Shown piece after piece: positions 55,801 to 64,000 of a stretch of 64,000 nucleotides of DNA. Within the stretch, counting starts at the first letter, position 1, and each line of letters begins with the position of its first letter. Under the pieces are notes generated by a model. It saw only the letters and a list, made by a program, of their open reading frames with translations, did not search any database and was not told where the DNA came from. The DNA lies in contig CAUYUJ010003071.1 in assembly GCA_963575745.1 (NCBI GenBank), forward strand, positions 1 through 64,000, read 5' to 3'. A program made the position numbers and the translations under genes. Origin of the DNA: Prorocentrum cordatum. Taxonomy: Eukaryota; Sar; Dinophyceae; Prorocentrales; Prorocentraceae.

Positions 55801-56129
55801 AGTAGGGGGAAAACAAACCTACATCGCTTTTGACCACCCTCGCTTCCAAGAGATACCAAACGATGCCAAATTGCAGCCTGTACTGGTCAGGCCGGTATGG
55901 CCTGGTTTTGCCTGGAAGCGAAAGCGGGGTAGGTAATTCACGCTCTGATTCAGACCCTGGAGGGTCCCTTGACTCCACTGAAGGCGGCGGTGATACCCAT
56001 GGCCACTCCACGATGAGAGTTCCGCGGGCTTTCAGGCCCTGGGGTCCTCATCAAGAGGGTCCTTATCCAATGCCGCCACCGTCATGTTGGCTCAAGCGGT
56101 CGCACGGCTCGGCGCCCCCTCCGCGGCGG

Positions 56130-56936
56130 GCACGAGCCTCGAGGGGCTCTCACGGCGGACGCTGCCGCTGTCGTCGAGGCGGCGGTGCGGGGCGCCGCGG
56201 ATGCCGAGGTTCAGAGGCGCACAGTGCTGCCGTGGCGCGCTCGGCCGCCAGCGCCGCCCTCGTCGCGCGGCGCGAGCGGCCAGCGGCGCCGCCTGCAGCT
56301 GCCGATGCACCCCCTGGAGTCGTTCATGATGCTGCTGCTCCTGCTGCCGCCTCGGCGGCCAACCTGGAGCGACGACGGTGCCGCCGCCAGCGCCCTGCTG
56401 GGCGGCGTGCCGTGGAGCGGGGAGAAGCGGCGGCGATGACGGGCGTGGTGGAGTGCGAGGCTGGTGCGCCCTTGGCGATCGTCGGCCTCGAGGTGGCCGC
56501 CATGAGCGTCAGCGACGACGGCCTCCCCGACGACTCCTGGGCTGATGCTGGTGGTGCTGCGGCCCCTGCGGAGCCGTCGGCGGCCGCTGCTGCTGCGGCG
56601 GCGGCGGCGGATGGCGAGGCAGAGGGCGCGAAGGAGCCGGTCGTGGCGACCCTGACGGAGCCCTCCTCTGCACCTGCTGTTTCGGCGGCGTCGGTTGCGG
56701 CGGCTTGCGGAGCTGTGGCTGCCGCGTGGTTCAGGGAGTCCAGCGACCCGCGAACCGCGGTGACGGCCATCGTCATCCAGCTGATGGACGCGCTCCGTGC
56801 CCAGGCCGTGCCCAACGAGGCCGTCGAGGAGCTGGCCGTGGGCCTGGGTCCTGCCCCCCGCTGGGTCTGCCCCCCTGGCGCGGGCGGCGCGGGGCTCACG
56901 GCCCGCGGGCCCGTGATGCCCGATCTCGGCATCTGA
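56130..56936 (+). CDS. Ala-rich hypothetical protein (possible last exon)
   Basis: The frame is open from 55830, but protein-like sequence starts after about 56130. It reads ERGEAAAMTGVVECEAGAPL, AIVGLEVAAMSVSDDGLPDD, AVTAIVIQLMDALRAQ, AVPNEAVEELAVGLGPAP and ends PVMPDLGI with TGA at 56934-56936. The middle has Ala/Pro/Glu low complexity. No domain recognised. 55810-56085 ends at a repeat shared with 38100-38215, so that part may be intron. A similar reading in another frame at 56130-56220 (ADAAAVVEAAVRGAADAEVQ) suggests an indel. Confidence 0.35.
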   Translation, partial: ARASRGSHGGRCRCRRGGGAGRRGCRGSEAHSAAVARSAASAALVARRERPAAPPAAADAPPGVVHDAAAPAAASAANLERRRCRRQRPAGRRAVERGEAAAMTGVVECEAGAPLAIVGLEVAAMSVSDDGLPDDSWADAGGAAAPAEPSAAAAAAAAAADGEAEGAKEPVVATLTEPSSAPAVSAASVAAACGAVAAAWFRESSDPRTAVTAIVIQLMDALRAQAVPNEAVEELAVGLGPAPRWVCPPGAGGAGLTARGPVMPDLGI

Positions 56937-57239
56937 GCGGGCGTGGCTTCCCCGTGGGGTCGTCCGTGCTCCCTTGAATTCAACGCGCGGTGCGCGCCCT
57001 GTGCGCTCTCGGAGAGTAAAAAAATACCGTCACCCTTGTTGAGTAGGGGATCGGCTACAGAATTGCTTTATCCCCATATTCGTCTGAATTTTTGCCGAAT
57101 CCATAAGAAATGCGTAGAACGTTCCTAGTCCTGCGAGCAGTTTACGTATGAGTTTTGGGGTAAACCAATCCGGCAATCGATCCCCTACTCGAGATTGAGG
57201 TCACCAGCTCGGGGGTCGCCACCTCCGAAACGAGGGTCG

Positions 57240-57265
57240 AGGAGGAGGAGGAGGAGGAGGAGGAG
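57240..57265. repeat. Short (GGA)n tract
   Basis: GGAGGAGGAGGAG, eight to nine units. The surrounding 56940-57450 has no recognised gene. Confidence 0.9.
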
Positions 57266-57506
57266 TGGGGAACGAGAACCGAGGAGAGTTCTGGACGTCC
57301 CGTTCTGATTTCGTGGTTCTGTTTTTTGGGGGGGGTCGGTGGCCCTCCTCACCTTCCCTCAGGAAAAAGTGGCGACATCCCTTGTGGCGCTTAAGCTGTT
57401 GAGGACACCTTCCAGGCATCTGCGCACGGATGAGGGCATGTTTCGTGTTATCCCAGGCTACATTTGGAAGTGCGAGTGATGGGCACGCGCATGTGCATAG
57501 GCCATG

Positions 57507-58500
57507 TTATACGACACGTTGCCAGTGTGTCCAAAGCTTGAAGTACGTTCCGTAATGTTGAGGCTCCAGATCCGCATCATCATTTGCGTGCGTTGTCGCT
57601 GGCAGCGCGAAGCCAAGCTCCGCGGCGAGCTGCTCGGCCTCAGCCTTGGGGCTCTTCGCTCTCGAGTTGAACTCCCCGAGCGCCTTCCACAGGGACGCCG
57701 GCGGACTGCGCTCCCGAAGCTCGCGCGAGGGCGGCCGCCAGGAGCAGCGCATTCTCCCCGCAGGTGGCGCAGGGGAGAACGCGACCCAGAGGTGCAGCCA
57801 CCCGCTCTCGGCCAACATGCCCGTTTGGCCAGCGATCTCATCCCTGGCTCTGTCGATGACGACGGCGCTGCGCAGCGTTGTGCCCCGCGACGGCGTGGAG
57901 GTGAGATAAGACGTGCGCGTCGGGGTGAAACCCGAGTGGCGCACGGCGTGTGGGCCCGAGCTCTGCCACGTGGGTTCCTGTTCGCTGGGTCTGAGCATGA
58001 GCAGGTTCCGCGCCCGATCTTCGGCCTGGCCGTCAACCTCATCGCCTTCGACACTTCGGCGCCCTGTAGCAGCAGCTCGTGACTTCTTGGTAGATCTGGG
58101 GCCCGTGAAAGCCGCGGACCTGCAGCCATAATCCTTGTGGTGAGAAGCGGGGGCGGAAGAGCTGGCCTGGCCAACGCTCCTCGTACCGTTGTTCGTCCTC
58201 GGGCTGAAAGCCGAAGGGGACGATGGTGGCATGTTGCTCCCGCGCGAACCCAAACTTCTTGTCATTCAGGTCCTCCTGCGCGGCCGTGAGCCGAACCTCT
58301 ATGCCGACGCGTGGAAGTAAGACGCCGTGCGTGCACCCCGTCTTGTGCATCTTCGGGACGTTCAGGAGACGTCGACCCGCGTCGGGATCGTCATGGATCG
58401 TGTTGCAGTCGCTCACGGCTTGCACGACAACGAGGGGCATGCCCAGACGCCTTGCGTCGGGACGAGCGCGCGTGATGATCCACTTCGCCAGCGTCTCCCA
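57507..58500 (-). pseudogene. Superfamily-1 helicase (PIF1/UvrD-like) C-terminal part, frameshifted
   Basis: Reading leftward from an AG acceptor-like site at about 58501: WETLAKWIITRARPDARRLG, MPLVVVQAVSDCNTIHDD, LLNVPKMHKTGCTHGVLLPR, VGIEVRLTAAQEDLNDKKFG and GLWLQVRGFHGPQIY. Near 58100 the sense moves to another frame: RHSGFTPTRTSYLTSTPSRG, TTLRSAVVIDRARDE and WLHLWVAFSPAPPAGRM, ending at 57507. The G-x-TLRSAVVID block fits helicase motif V, and LWVAFSPAP fits motif VI (usually VALSR), with the key Arg now Pro. By family these unwind DNA using ATP. The Walker A/B half is not in the window. One frameshift and the Arg loss suggest decay. Confidence 0.5.
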
Positions 58501-58599
58501 CTAGATGCCCGTTCCGCGGTCCAGCCGAATTGGCCTATAGCTATGGGGACACTTGTGGAGGTGGGTATATGCTCGGGACTTTTCGCAATTCACCTGGCG

Positions 58600-59275
58600 G
58601 CGAGGCTCCCGCTCAAGAGTTCCCCCAGATCCGCGCCACAAGAACCCAACGGTGAACACAGGTACGGGGCTCGGGTGGCCCAGTCGGATTTGTACAACGG
58701 TTCGGCGGCACCGTAGGGAGGGGGCTCCCGCCTGACACGTCCTCACGGTGCAGTCAGAGATGAGGGTCCCGCTCGGGACTACCTCCACATCCACGCCTCA
58801 GAAGCCCAGAGGTAAAGACGGGTACAAGGTTTGGAAGACCCGTTCAGTTTACTAGCGCGATTGCTTCGGCGGCCCCATAAGGAGGGGGATCCCGCCTGAG
58901 ACTTGTCGTACAAGTCGCTCACAACCGAGGCTCCTAGATCCACGCGCCAGGAGCCCAGAAGGGAAGACAGTTCGGGGTTTGGGCGACCTGGTTGCAATGC
59001 CAACGACAGGTACAGGGTTTGGGCGACCCGCCCGGAGTACTAAGATAATCGAGCTCCCGCTTGGGGCGCCTTCGCAGTTTACTCGGAAAAGAGGCTCCCG
59101 CCCGAGACGTTCTCCACAGCCATGCCTCAGGGACCCAAAATCGAAGGCACTTGCAGGAATTGAATGACCCCCTCGGGCTACTGACATGGCTTGGCAGCTG
59201 AAGGGGGTTCACGCCTGACCCTTCCTTCACAATTCAGTCACAGTCGAGGTTCCTGCTCGAGACTTCCTCAAAATG
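58600..59275 (+). repeat. ~160-bp satellite, about four and a half units
   Basis: GAGGCTCCCGCTC-like landmarks begin at 58602, 58762, 58927, 59091 and 59246 (spacing 155-165). Each is followed by CCACGCCxxAGxAGCCCAxA and GGTACAxGGxTTGGGxGACCC. A second GGGGGCTCCCGCCTGA module lies within units. Words such as CGCCTGACxCTTCCTCACAAT are shared with the large inverted repeat at 7.2-8.5 kb. Confidence 0.82.
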
Positions 59276-59400
59276 AATGTGTGGGTGTGTGAGTGCGAGT
59301 GGGAGTGTTAGTGGGTGGGTACGTGTGAGGTGGTAGTGCTGGTGGTGGTGATGGTGTGTGTGTGTGTATGAGTGATGGTGGTGGCGGTTATGCTTGCTGG
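59275..59400. repeat. (GTGG/GT)n tract
   Basis: GTGTGGGTGTGTGAGTG, then GGTGGTGATGGTGTGTGTG. Simple sequence. Confidence 0.9.
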
Positions 59401-59539
59401 TGGGACTTCATTGTTTTAGCAGGAAAAATAGGAACGTGAAAGAGACAATACGCAAACAAAGCACGCAACACAGAACGCGAACGCTACGTTGCCAAACAAG
59501 TCCCCAAGGCGCTCTCCCACGGCGCTCCGGGAGCGCTCC

Positions 59540-60060
59540 AGCGGCGCGGGGGATGTGTCTATTCTGCGTGGTGTTTTCTCGTTGTGTTTTCGGGTAGCGT
59601 GCTGCCGCGGGGGCGCTTCTGCAGCGTTCCAGCGGCCCGCCGCCTGCGGCTTCGGGCGACGCTGACGGGAGACGCGGGCGACCGTACTGTTTCCGTGTAG
59701 CGTGCCGAAGCAGGGCGCTCCAGCGGCCCGCTGCCTGCGGCTTCGGGCGACGCGGACGGGAGACGCGGGCGACCGGAGCGTTTGCGAGTGTTTTTGTTCC
59801 TGCTCCGCGTGGTGTGTTCACGTTTTGTTTCCGTGTCGCGTGCCGAGGCAGGGCGCTCACCGCGGCGTTGCCTGCGGCCCGCTGCCTGCGGCTTCGGGCG
59901 ACGCGGACGGGAGACGCGGGCGACCGTGGCGTTTGCGAGGGTTTTTTGGTCCTGCGCTGCGCTGTGCTTTCGCGACGTGCTTCCGAGAGCAGCGTGCCGA
60001 CGCAGGGCGCGCCTGCAGCGCTGCAGCGACGCTCCTGGGCGACGGACTGCTGGCGCGTGT
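59540..60060 (+). repeat. CTGCGGCTTCGGGCGACG tandem module, three full copies
   Basis: The module CTGCGGCTTCGGGCGACGC, then GACGGGAGACGCGGGCGACC, begins at 59644, 59735 and 59885 (spacing 91 and 150). It is followed by GCGTTTGCGAGxGTTTTT and CGTGCCGAxGCAGGGCGC. Partial modules extend to 59500 and, beyond the MITE, to 60590. Confidence 0.85.
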
Positions 60061-60089
60061 TGTTTTTACTGCGTCGTGTCTTTTAATGA

Positions 60090-60309
60090 GGATGACGGTT
60101 AATAAATGACCAGGGGTCGTGTTCACGCGGCGGCGCCCGGGATGACGATTAGAAAAATCTGACCGCGGGCCCGACAATTTTTTTGTGTGTTTGTTTTTTA
60201 TTATTATTATAATCGTTCTCCTCCAGTCAGAAACTTGTACAGAAACAGCAGAAAACAAAAACTACGTTTTAAATCGTTCTCTCCCATTTGTTTTCATTAA
60301 TCGTCATCC
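60090..60309. mobile_element. MITE, GGATGACGATTAAT family, copy 2
   Basis: GGATGACGGTTAATAAATGA at the left, ATTAATCGTCATCC at the right. Shares internal GGTCGTGTTCACGCGGCGG and TCGTTCTCCTCCAGTCAGAA with copy 1, plus an extra TTTTTATTATTATTATAA. It sits inside the surrounding CTGCGG-module repeat, so it inserted after that array formed. Confidence 0.88.
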
Positions 60310-60689
60310 CGCATTAGGTCTCCTACCCCGACACGCCGATGAAGGAATTGGCCGTTTTCGCTTCACGAGAGGGCGTCGCGGACGCTAATTTTTGCGGGCC
60401 GGGTCCGTCGGTTTCGGTTATATGGGCCGTTGTCGCCAAGGGGAGATTTGCTAAGGGGAGCTTGGTCCGCCGCCGAAATGTCCTGTGTTGCGCAGTGTTT
60501 TCGCGTAGTGTTTTCGAGCAGCGTGCCGACGCACGGCGCTTGTGCGCGGCGTTCCAGCGGCCCGTTCCCTGCAGACTCGGGCGCCGCTCGCTCCGATGCC
60601 TTTTTCCGCTACGAGGAGGTCACTATACGCGGAATGCGCTGCGCAACCAGACTGCGCAAGTGCTCGATGCAAGTATTGCACGTCCAACT

Positions 60690-60850
60690 GCGACGCAAAT
60701 ACCCCACACGAAGACACTGCGCAAATATACCAAGCAGAGGCACTACGCCCAAACACTACGCGCAAACACTCGGAAAAAGCTTTACGCAAAGCACTTTGCA
60801 AACGCACTACGCACGAACACTAAGCAAATTCACTACCCAAAGACACGACG
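60690..60850 (+). repeat. CACTACGCxxAAA ~14-bp degenerate repeat
   Basis: About ten variants of AxACACTACGCGCAAA. Non-coding. Confidence 0.75.
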
Positions 60851-60884
60851 TAGACTATTTCACATTCAGGCGCACCTTTCAGTG

Positions 60885-61170
<286 letters not shown>

Positions 61171-61196
61171 TTCTTGATCTTTAATCCTGGAGCAGA

Positions 61197-61763
61197 ATGA
61201 GTGCCGCTGGACAACAATGTCCATCTCGGAGCCGCTTGATAAGTTTATCTTTATCTGCCTCCGCAGCCTTTTCTCTCGAGATGCGGCCAGAGGAGGCCTG
61301 GATTTCATCGATCGCCCTCCTTCTGGCCGGGTTCGCCCTCGGTCCAGCCTCGCGCGGGCTCGCGCCTTCTGGTGGCGGGCCGCCACCACCCGATCCTCCG
61401 CCGGCCGCGGAGGCGCCATTGGAGCCAGAGGCGCCCTCAGCCGAGGCCTGCGCCGCCTGGGTCCAGCCCGCTCCGCCGTGCGCGGAGCCGATCGTGGAGC
61501 TGCGACCGCCCTCCATCGGGGAGTGCGTCGCCCTGCTCCAGGAGTGCTCGGCGGGCGCCGGGCAGGAGCCTGGGCAGCAGCTTGCCGTGTCGCTCGCGGG
61601 CCCGCTGCTCGTGGAGGCGCTTCGCTGGCTGCTCGCCGGGCTGGGGTGCTGCCGGCGCGCCCTGGTGGAGCAGCCTCCGCCGGCGCCGCGGCCAGCGCCG
61701 TCTGTGCTGCCTGCCGGCAGCCGTGCGCACCAGCAGCCGCGGGGTTCGGGCGTGATTAAATGA
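61197..61763 (+). CDS. Retroelement ORF1: Pro/Ala-rich N-terminal protein
   Basis: ATG 61197 to TGA 61761-61763, 188 residues. A hydrophobic segment (AWISSIALLLAGFALG, about residues 34-49) is followed by Pro/Ala/Glu-rich sequence. Next comes CVALLQECSAGAGQEPG and a Leu/Ala-rich helix (LLVEALRWLLAGLGCC). No catalytic motif. It overlaps the next ORF by ATGA (61760-61763), the termination-reinitiation arrangement. In the retroelement polyproteins I recall from dinoflagellates, a hydrophobic Ala/Leu-rich start precedes the region seen in ORF2 (inference). Membrane association is possible but unproven. Confidence 0.6.
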   Translation: MSAAGQQCPSRSRLISLSLSASAAFSLEMRPEEAWISSIALLLAGFALGPASRGLAPSGGGPPPPDPPPAAEAPLEPEAPSAEACAAWVQPAPPCAEPIVELRPPSIGECVALLQECSAGAGQEPGQQLAVSLAGPLLVEALRWLLAGLGCCRRALVEQPPPAPRPAPSVLPAGSRAHQQPRGSGVIK

Positions 61764-63010
61764 TAGAGGGTGATGAGCTGTTCATCGAGTATGCGGTCCA
61801 CCCTCCGTTGCTGCACGGCCGCATTGTGGTGGGTGTGTCTCAGCTACAGCCTCTCCACGCAGTGGTGGTCACTCCCGACAACGACCTGTACGTGGAAGAG
61901 CTGGAGCCCGCCAACACGGACATCCGCGCCTGGTATCGTAGGGCTCCTGGCGGGGGGCCCCCGCCGGCCGCGGCAGCAGGGATCCCCATGTACGACTTCG
62001 CGCAGCCCCTCACGCTCGCCGACTTCCACGCGCTGCGCCCTGCAGCCCTCAGGCTCGTTGCCGAGCACGACGCCGCCCTGGCCGCCGCCGGGGCCGCCGA
62101 CGCTGTCGTGCCCGCCGGGCTGGGCCCCGCCGCGGCCGCTGCAGCAGCTGCGCCCGTCGCACCTGCTGCTGCAGCAGGGCCTGCAGGCCTCGCCGGCGCT
62201 CTGGCGCCTCCGCCCATCCCCGGGGCTCCTGCTCCAGCATACGTCGCAGCGGCTGCTGGAGCAGCTGGCGCCGCGGCCGCCCTTGGCCCAGCAGCGGGGG
62301 CCCCCGCGGCGGGTGGCGTGGGCGGCGGCGCTGCCGCCGCCGCCGCTGCTGCCGGGCACGAAGGCCTCCACGCAGCTCTCGCTGGGGGCGCCGGGCTCCC
62401 ACCAGCCGCTGCAGGAGACGACTTCCGCACGCTGGCCGTCACCTACGACCAGGAGGGCCGACGCCGCAAGGAGTTCCGCGAGGGGGTCAGAGCCATGCGC
62501 CAGCAGTCCTGGCCGGACTGGGTCGTACCTGGCCCGTGTACGGTCTTGTGGTGCGCCAACTACATGCTCGAGAACGGCGGGTCGGCGGTGGGGCACCACA
62601 TCGCGTTCCGCTCCGCCTGCCGCCTGGGGCTGGACGATCCCATCATGCTGCTTCACTCCGAGATGTCAAAAATCTTCCAGACCGCGTTGTGCTACGATCA
62701 GCTGGACGCCAGCAACATCGCCGCCCTCGAACTCATCTGCCGCCAGATCCAATTGTGCGAGGGGAAGCTCAAAGACGTTCTGCTTGGGTCGTCGGGCCCC
62801 GAGGGCCAGCATGACGAGAGTTTCTTTTTCACGGGGCTGCAGAACACTCGAGGGGTCATGGTGTGCCCAGCTCTCGCAAAGTGGATTTCAGAGCAGGTCG
62901 CCGCCGAGAACGCCGTGGCCAAGGAGCGCCGCAAGGCGCGGGAGGAGAGGGCGCTCGCGAGGCCGCCGCCGGGCCGGAGTTCGCGGCCGGGCCGCGGCAG
63001 CGGCTTGTGA
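61760..63010 (+). CDS. Retroelement ORF2: middle part of dinoflagellate-type RT polyprotein
   Basis: ATG 61760 overlaps the ORF1 stop; 416 residues to TGA 63008-63010. The N-terminal ~80 residues read PPLLHGRIVVGVSQ and VVVTPDNDLYVEELEP, then GIPMYDFAQPLTLADFHAL. A long Ala/Pro linker follows (about residues 95-215). A conserved-looking block then reads FRTLAVTYDQEGRRRKEFRE, SWPDWVVPGPCTVLWCANYM, HHIAFRSACRLGLDDPIM, ALCYDQLDASNIAALELICR and VMVCPALAKWISEQVA, ending in basic KERRKAREERALAR. I recognise this order from widespread dinoflagellate reverse-transcriptase polyproteins, where it precedes RT in one frame (established only from memory of the family). Function unknown. Confidence 0.75.
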   Translation: MIEGDELFIEYAVHPPLLHGRIVVGVSQLQPLHAVVVTPDNDLYVEELEPANTDIRAWYRRAPGGGPPPAAAAGIPMYDFAQPLTLADFHALRPAALRLVAEHDAALAAAGAADAVVPAGLGPAAAAAAAAPVAPAAAAGPAGLAGALAPPPIPGAPAPAYVAAAAGAAGAAAALGPAAGAPAAGGVGGGAAAAAAAAGHEGLHAALAGGAGLPPAAAGDDFRTLAVTYDQEGRRRKEFREGVRAMRQQSWPDWVVPGPCTVLWCANYMLENGGSAVGHHIAFRSACRLGLDDPIMLLHSEMSKIFQTALCYDQLDASNIAALELICRQIQLCEGKLKDVLLGSSGPEGQHDESFFFTGLQNTRGVMVCPALAKWISEQVAAENAVAKERRKAREERALARPPPGRSSRPGRGSGL

Positions 63011-63101
63011 GCCGCGCGGCCTCTCGACAGGACAAGGCTGCTGCCCGCGCCCTGGCCGCGCGCGGGAGCTCCCAGTGCAGGCCCTTCGCTCCTGGCCCGA
63101 G

Positions 63102-64000
63102 ATGGTGGCCAGTCGTCAGCGAGACATTTTCCCTCTCTCCCCGCTCGACGTGCCCGCCAGCCTGCCTGGCGGCTCCCAGGCTATTCAGCGACGGCGTCAG
63201 CGGCTTCAGCACAGCGCTAGGCTCGCCAACCACGCTATCGAGTCCCTCAACTTTATGGCCGGCCGCTCCTACGACGGGCCCGCCCAGCTGGACACGGTCA
63301 CCCAGGCCCTCGCGAAGGAGCGCGTGCTGGGCAACTGCGTCGCGCTGGGGCCCAAGCCGCAGGACGTCAGCGCCCACGGGGGCCTCCGCGAGCTCTGTGG
63401 GAATGCCATCACATATGGCGACTCCTCCCCGGTCGTGCCCTACAACAAGGACCTCGTGTCCTGGCCCGAGACGGGCGCGGCGCCAGTGCAGCTGTCGGAC
63501 GCGCTCGCCCCGGAGCACCACACATGGTTGAGGGATCTATTGGCCAACTCGCGTCGCAGTAACGCTGACGCTGACCGCCTCAGGAAGGAGTTGGGCTTGG
63601 TGCGCCCTTACTCCGACCCGGCCTTCCGCACCATCTCCAACTACGCTGGCTTCGTCAAGCAGATGCACCCCCGTGGCATGGTGCGCTTCGCCCTCGCCAC
63701 CGGCCGGCCGCCGTCGCTGGGCATCTTCACGGTGGCCAAGAAGAGCGGGGCCCAGCGCATTATCTTCGACACGAGGTGGGCAAACCTGGACTTCACTCCT
63801 CCGCCTCGGACCCAGCTGCCGACGGCGGCCGCGTTCAGCCAGATCGAGTCGGCTGATTGCGACGTCTGCTACTTCTCTGCCGGGGACATCCAGAACGCGT
63901 TCTACGCCATCGCCATCCCTGCCGAGCTGGGCGACGCTTTCAGGCTGAAGACGGTCCGAGCTGGTGCCGTCGGCTGTCCGGCCGTGGATGGCCGCCAAAC
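63102..64000 (+). CDS. Retroelement ORF3: reverse transcriptase, incomplete at window edge
   Basis: Frame 3, open from well before 63009. The first ATG giving family-like sequence is 63102 (MVASRQRDIFPLSPLDVPAS), and there is no stop before 64000. The linker reads ARLANHAIESLNFMAG and VVPYNKDLVSWPE. RT fingers read SLGIFTVAKKSGAQRIIFDT and PPPRTQLPTAAAFSQIES. Motif A is FSAGDIQNAFYAIAIP, with the catalytic Asp codon at 63885-63887. Motifs B to D lie beyond the window. ORF2 ends in frame 2 at 63010, so ORF2 and ORF3 are out of frame: either a +1 frameshift event, reinitiation or a mutation. The protein would copy element RNA. Confidence 0.78.
   Translation, partial: MVASRQRDIFPLSPLDVPASLPGGSQAIQRRRQRLQHSARLANHAIESLNFMAGRSYDGPAQLDTVTQALAKERVLGNCVALGPKPQDVSAHGGLRELCGNAITYGDSSPVVPYNKDLVSWPETGAAPVQLSDALAPEHHTWLRDLLANSRRSNADADRLRKELGLVRPYSDPAFRTISNYAGFVKQMHPRGMVRFALATGRPPSLGIFTVAKKSGAQRIIFDTRWANLDFTPPPRTQLPTAAAFSQIESADCDVCYFSAGDIQNAFYAIAIPAELGDAFRLKTVRAGAVGCPAVDGRQ

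Overview
This is nuclear DNA of a eukaryotic microalga, most probably a dinoflagellate (inference, no species call). It is GC-rich by eye. The one clear host gene is split by two introns with GA-AG borders, and one of those introns is a transposon-like insertion. The rest is retroelement debris, foldback/MITE-like elements, satellite arrays and very long triplet microsatellites. I see no prokaryotic operon structure, rRNA, tRNA or CRISPR array.

Layout. 1-820: probable intron with a dispersed 165-bp repeat. 821-3923 (+): three exons covering the C-terminal two-thirds of a P-type cation ATPase. 4060-5375: long TCC/TCA microsatellite. 6.1-10.1 kb: degenerate CTTGG-type repeats, a terminal-inverted-repeat element and a ~1.37-kb inverted repeat (7187-8560). 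10.1-11.1 kb: GAT microsatellite. 12.7-13.6 kb: 12-bp satellite. 15.4-17.6 kb: ~400-bp higher-order repeat and a 42-bp satellite. 17.87-18.16 kb: MITE interrupted by T52/A67. 18.5-22.25 kb (+): degenerate non-LTR retrotransposon (endonuclease, reverse transcriptase, zinc-finger tail), followed by a coding-like frame to 23.07 kb. 24113-24212: 100-N assembly gap. 25.6-26.2 kb: second endonuclease remnant. 27.8-41.5 kb: mostly foldback elements, satellites and microsatellites. 43.4-45.1 kb: 84-bp satellite and microsatellites. 45.3-46.5 kb: retroelement ORF1-like pseudogene. 47.7-53.2 kb: several MITEs and unidentified minus-strand coding-like sequence. 55.3-56.9 kb: Ala-rich coding-like sequence. 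57.5-58.5 kb (-): C-terminal part of a superfamily-1 helicase, probably broken. 58.6-61.2 kb: satellites, a MITE and microsatellites. 61197-64000 (+): retroelement polyprotein with at least three reading frames, cut by the window edge.

Functionally, the only evident cellular protein is the ion-pumping ATPase. Most remaining coding capacity belongs to retroelements of at least two types. The most informative feature is the 200-bp inverted-repeat element that exactly makes up ATPase intron 2, flanked by a 5-bp target duplication. It has a degraded relative in intron 1 and another copy at 32 kb, so it looks like an introner-type, intron-creating transposon family. At least seven inverted-repeat element families occur in the window, five of them in two or more full or partial copies.
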